DNA of 6,213 nt from Candidatus Aenigmatarchaeota archaeon (GTDB lineage: Archaea > Aenigmatarchaeota > Aenigmatarchaeia > QMZS01), in NCBI GenBank assembly GCA_003663295.1, contig QMZS01000056.1, positions 1 through 6,213 of the forward strand, read 5' to 3'. A program made the position numbers and the translations under genes. The notes below the pieces were generated by a model that ran no database searches, had not been told where the DNA came from, and worked only from the letters and a program-made list of their open reading frames with translations. The first letter of the stretch is position 1. The number at the start of each line of letters is the position of its first letter. Below are positions 5,301-6,213 of this stretch, piece by piece.

Positions 5301-6213
5301 AAGTAAAGTTAATATCACAGAATCCGCCGCCAATTTCTATGTGATACTCGCAACCTGTTGCATTTTCACAAGCCTCTGGGTCATTATCATATTTCCAGCA
5401 CTCTTCCATTTTCATTCCAAGCTCAGCAGGGTCGCAAAGACCTGTCATCCATTGACAATTTGGGTTATTTGCGCATGCTATACTGGTTTGCAAGTCTTTG
5501 CTTTCACAAATAGGTTCACATTTACCTTCTCCTGTATCCGCATCAATTACCCATTTGCATCTGTTTATCCATTCTCCATACTCGCATTCTGATTCTGTAG
5601 TAAATTCTTCGCATTTAAATATCTTTGGCTTGCATATCCCTCCAGTTGCACTTGTTGGATCAATTTCCCAATAGCAATCAGGATTTAGCACGCATGCTCC
5701 TTGAGTTGTTGCCTTAAAGCATGCCTTAACTTTAGAATCATTAATCTCACAAAATCCTCCTTTTGGATCTGGGAACCATTTACACATTGGTTGATTATTG
5801 CAACCTATCTCATCACCATCCCACAAAAAGCAGTTTTCTCCCTCCATTCCGCACCATTCTTTACCCGTCCATGGGTCTTTAATCCAAATACAACCGCTCT
5901 CATTTCCTTTTGAAATACAATCTTCTTTATTTACATATTGCCAACAATTAGACATCATTCCAGAACCGCAGAATGGATCAGAAAAGCAATCAGAATCCTC
6001 ACAATCTATTTTGCTATCGCCATCGTCATCTATCCCATTGAAGCAAATTTCTTTATCAAACTTCTTTGGTTTGCATATTTGATTATTTGAATCCCAAATA
6101 CATGTGCCTGTACTTCCTCCTCCATAGTTTACGCAAGATTTTTCATCATAACATCTGAAGCAATCTTCTGCGCAAGATTTTTCACTTTTAGGATAACACC
6201 ACCCACCAATCTC
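2362..6213 (-). CDS. Giant Cys-rich repeat surface protein with C-terminal membrane anchor (N-terminus beyond window edge)
   Basis: The frame is open from the right edge to the TAA at 2362, giving 1283 residues and no start in view. The Met-Met at 5953-5958 is internal: the 85 codons before it continue the same Cys-rich pattern, and no signal peptide follows it. Numbering from that Met, the order is: Cys4 repeats (5-350), a possible beta-sandwich (436-575), two acidic metal-binding-like loops (581-631), a fibronectin-III-like domain (648-760), a Cys-bearing region (768-913), a Gly8 linker (932-939), a helix plus beta domain (965-1100), a C-terminal Cys motif (1117-1154), one membrane helix (about 1174-1195) and a YKKK tail. 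About 27 N-x-S/T sequons and the many paired cysteines indicate an extracellular, disulfide-bonded, N-glycosylated protein with its tail inside the cell. No catalytic signature is seen. Roles in adhesion, an S-layer-associated coat or contact with a partner cell are possible but unproven. Its stop is 2 bases from the end of eL24. Confidence 0.9.
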   Translation of the reverse strand, partial: EIGGWCYPKSEKSCAEDCFRCYDEKSCVNYGGGSTGTCIWDSNNQICKPKKFDKEICFNGIDDDGDSKIDCEDSDCFSDPFCGSGMMSNCWQYVNKEDCISKGNESGCIWIKDPWTGKEWCGMEGENCFLWDGDEIGCNNQPMCKWFPDPKGGFCEINDSKVKACFKATTQGACVLNPDCYWEIDPTSATGGICKPKIFKCEEFTTESECEYGEWINRCKWVIDADTGEGKCEPICESKDLQTSIACANNPNCQWMTGLCDPAELGMKMEECWKYDNDPEACENATGCEYHIEIGGGFCDINFTLNDEVCFNLTNQGPEACNNNTYCSWKGDPNNGWCDLKIFSCGWYQNESDCNTDPNHYGGCYWVWGGWCECTQPDCQGMCQAEYNQTECAKYSQYGCEWRGPHCEPMCFNKSNMSSCNAEKVCAWREGFCEPKMIKTMFKGMEEAPVELGFDECGPGSKDENIAKELDICGFGMREMPDNYGFGASVESLENAALCKGKKIVKQGPMGTQEITDSGTGTNPIKFYLYLDTDGNKTGNCWLWDDPDQEGYEFFFKYEVKLEDGEVKETRTAYRCKDNDWVVADIKLTGWRTLMCSETGGLMIAVNKDDLEKFTNLFVPGEEMRIYVATAGKKGTESSPSDTAGPGFYTPGAIDFKFEDCLTPGVDMDGDGFVSENDPDCFIFYKSGGFIKHEDCFETGVDEDEDGLVDCDDPDCKFAPNCIGKSQMANDTTAPSLTWYKVFKYPDAAFIKYDTNEPANGTIQFYYNDSSCEIINKTILDPALLDSKTKNDYKNWHDGPIDNFNFNPQKLGYNLTNGTTYYYKIKICDSSGNCAVSACLNFTTAASESKKDCPDCYAIIPGEKGACGVARKKIDYKNITDIPLLAENETAVIIEDVRGSSFDEPNVTMDTAKTSDGKSAGYVGMNSEDYDRIISKIGAYTDINCTIKVPKGGGNCEKLWHCPDPVDGVIDISKCEDRTDEAVLISSAGDYCVWKVPCDFSVWMSNPGTAEGEKGDGGGGGGGGAGGVPGVAKAKNATKKLSLVPGVGLRNNTKLQAALEKVLGIGKMSEQAIENLLRLSASIVADLEATRNFKVEQNKSKLELKIKYKGKKKAKNFIVYDSVPKTFANSSDLITVTAPKATVEIVEKDPEYAFVYPEVSEGEELTITYEVDGEKDASLINETSAEFYAESFEEKIIEEKICTEGEKRCLNNNLQECRNNKWQTIEICEYGCNSTSLTCNPAPVTAEKPEEIKKKDYSWIYVAIIAIIILAGLGYYFLVYKKK
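2374..2439 (-). other. C-terminal transmembrane anchor of the surface protein
   Basis: The stretch WIYVAIIAIIILAGLGYYFL (about residues 1174-1193) is one hydrophobic helix. It is preceded by EEIKKKDYS and followed by VYKKK at the very end. The short basic tail places the C-terminus inside the cell and the large N-terminal part outside. Confidence 0.9.
2497..2610 (-). other. C-terminal Cys-rich motif of the surface protein
   Basis: Residues 1117-1154 have six cysteines in the pattern C-x6-C-x7-C-x10-C-x3-C-x6-C, with a conserved-looking N-x-W between the third and fourth (CRNNKW) and CEYGC near the end. This is a short disulfide module common in extracellular proteins, and it differs from the four-Cys repeats at the N-terminal side. 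Confidence 0.6.
2659..3066 (-). other. Membrane-proximal helix-plus-beta domain of the surface protein
   Basis: Residues 965-1100 hold a helical part (TKLQAALEKVLGIGKMSE onward to residue 1004), then beta strands with KLELKIKYKGKKKAKNFIVYD, SVPKTFANSSDLITV, VEKDPEYAFVYPEV and EGEELTITYEV. The D-x-x-P-K-x-F-A and V-x-x-D-P-E pattern with a final G-E-x-x-T-I-x-Y-E-V strand looks like a module seen near the C-terminus of other archaeal surface proteins. I recognise the pattern from memory but have no family name. Confidence 0.45.
3142..3165 (-). other. Gly8 linker in the surface protein
   Basis: Eight glycine codons in a row (residues 932-939) sit between EGEKGD and AGGVPGV. They mark a flexible joint between the long extracellular part and the membrane-proximal domains. 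The glycines are encoded mainly as GGA/GGT, giving a CCT/CCA-rich run on the plus strand. Confidence 0.8.
3679..4017 (-). other. Fibronectin type III-like domain of the surface protein
   Basis: Residues 648-760 begin TAPSLTWYKVF and contain YDTNEPANGTIQFYY, then LTNGTTYYYKIKICDSSGN and finish with LNFTT. This order (the TNEPANG strand-turn, the L-T-N-G-T-x-Y-x-Y-K-I strand, D-x-x-G-N and a closing FTT) is typical of fibronectin-III or purple-acid-phosphatase-type beta sandwiches in archaeal extracellular proteins. An extra Cys pair (743/749) lies in the D-x-x-G-N loop, with another Cys at 754. Confidence 0.65.
4066..4113 (-). other. Acidic calcium-binding-like loop 3 of the surface protein
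   Basis: The encoded stretch VDEDEDGLVDCDDPDC (residues 616-631) matches loop 1 closely, including the DCxDxDC ending, and is preceded by EDCFETG, echoing EDCLTPG before loop 2. The two loops therefore look like a tandem duplication of about 35 residues. Confidence 0.6.
4171..4218 (-). other. Acidic calcium-binding-like loop 2 of the surface protein
   Basis: The encoded stretch VDMDGDGFVSENDPDC (residues 581-596 counted from the Met at 5958) has a DxDGDGxxxxxD ligand pattern like an EF-hand or dockerin loop and is preceded by EDCLTPG. It starts the paired acidic module before the fibronectin-like domain. Metal binding is inferred. Confidence 0.6.
4234..4653 (-). other. Possible beta-sandwich module of the surface protein
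   Basis: Residues 436-575 include KFYLYLDTDGNKTGNC, EGYEFFFKYEV and DWVVADIKLTGW, followed by a long alternation of polar and hydrophobic residues and a closing PGFYTPGAIDF. The L-D-T-D-G-N-x-T-G-N-C start and the following G-Y-E-F-x-x-K-Y strand resemble CBM9-like or DOMON-like sandwiches of secreted proteins. The assignment rests on strand pattern only. Confidence 0.35.
4909..6153 (-). repeat. Tandem four-cysteine protein repeats (at least 11 units, about 36 residues each)
   Basis: The encoded repeat follows C-x(5-10)-C-x(4-10)-C-x-(W/Y/aromatic)-x(3-12)-C and then a short linker to the next first Cys. Ten contiguous units begin at Cys 5, 43, 80, 116, 151, 187, 225, 260, 294 and 326, numbered from the Met at 5958, so spacing is 32-38 residues. 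An eleventh lies upstream (6046-6153: C-YDEKS-C, then TC-I-W, then IC), and the edge sequence GGWCYPKSEKSC suggests a further one outside. Common small motifs are C-x-W after the third Cys, G-G/N-G before the fourth Cys (GGFC, GGIC, NGWC, GGWC) and C-(E/D)-(P/I) after it. The eleventh unit is separated from the ten by an acidic loop. Units differ at the DNA level, so this is an old, diverged array. The C-x-W part recalls PSI-like Cys-rich domains, but I cannot claim homology. Confidence 0.85.
5986..6036 (-). other. Acidic calcium-binding-like loop 1 of the surface protein
   Basis: The encoded stretch GIDDDGDSKIDCEDSDC has the spacing of DxDxDG-type calcium loops and the NGxDDDGDGxxDCxDxDC form seen in many secreted bacterial and archaeal proteins (MopE-like or thrombospondin type 3-like). 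It sits between Cys4 repeat units. The motif is visible; metal binding is inferred. Confidence 0.6.

Noticed and set aside
5953..5958. Met-Met pair as the start of the large minus-strand gene
   Set aside because: The same frame is open for all 85 codons to the window edge with matching Cys-rich content, and no signal peptide follows the Met.
4909..6153. Repeat region as a CRISPR array or DNA minisatellite
   Set aside because: The periodicity is in the protein. The DNA units differ in sequence and length (about 96-114 bases), with no identical direct repeats or uniform spacers.

Overview
The window looks like a piece of an archaeal chromosome, most likely from a small-genome DPANN-type lineage such as Pacearchaeota or Woesearchaeota. 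The evidence is the archaeal/eukaryotic ribosomal proteins eS28 and eL24 side by side, an archaeal-type YchF P-loop NTPase, an XRE regulator with an archaeal-looking C-terminal domain, strongly AT-rich DNA, absence of clear Shine-Dalgarno sequences, and gene ends only 2-26 bases apart. The lineage is inferred; no rRNA or complete marker gene is present.

Layout: (1) 1-949, minus: YchF-family NTPase with a complete N-terminus, cut at the left edge before the end of its TGS domain. (2) 976-1257, plus, divergent: a small prepilin-like membrane protein. (3) 1262-1963 (or 1978), minus: a helix-turn-helix regulator. (4) 2013-2201 and 2204-2359, plus: the eS28-eL24 pair; the second gene is only 51 codons. 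(5) 2362-6213, minus: the last 1283 residues of a very large secreted, membrane-anchored protein whose start lies beyond the right edge. It fills 62% of the window.

Functionally there are two themes. The left and middle genes concern translation (YchF, eS28, eL24), with the regulator divergent from the ribosomal pair. The two start codons are 50 bases apart and one AT-rich TATA-like box sits midway, so the two transcripts may share a promoter element. The second theme is the cell surface: the pilin-like protein and the giant protein. The giant protein carries at least eleven four-cysteine repeats of about 36 residues, three acidic DxDxDG-type metal-binding-like loops, a fibronectin-III-like domain, a Gly8 linker, further beta-rich and Cys-rich modules, about 27 N-glycosylation sequons, and a C-terminal membrane helix with a Lys-rich tail. 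I cannot assign it a specific function.

There is no gene-free stretch longer than 50 bases, and I saw no tRNA, rRNA, CRISPR array, insertion sequence or integration scar. The most notable items are the repeat-rich surface protein, the shared-promoter arrangement, and a 24-base perfect palindrome formed by the two convergent gene ends at 2349-2372.
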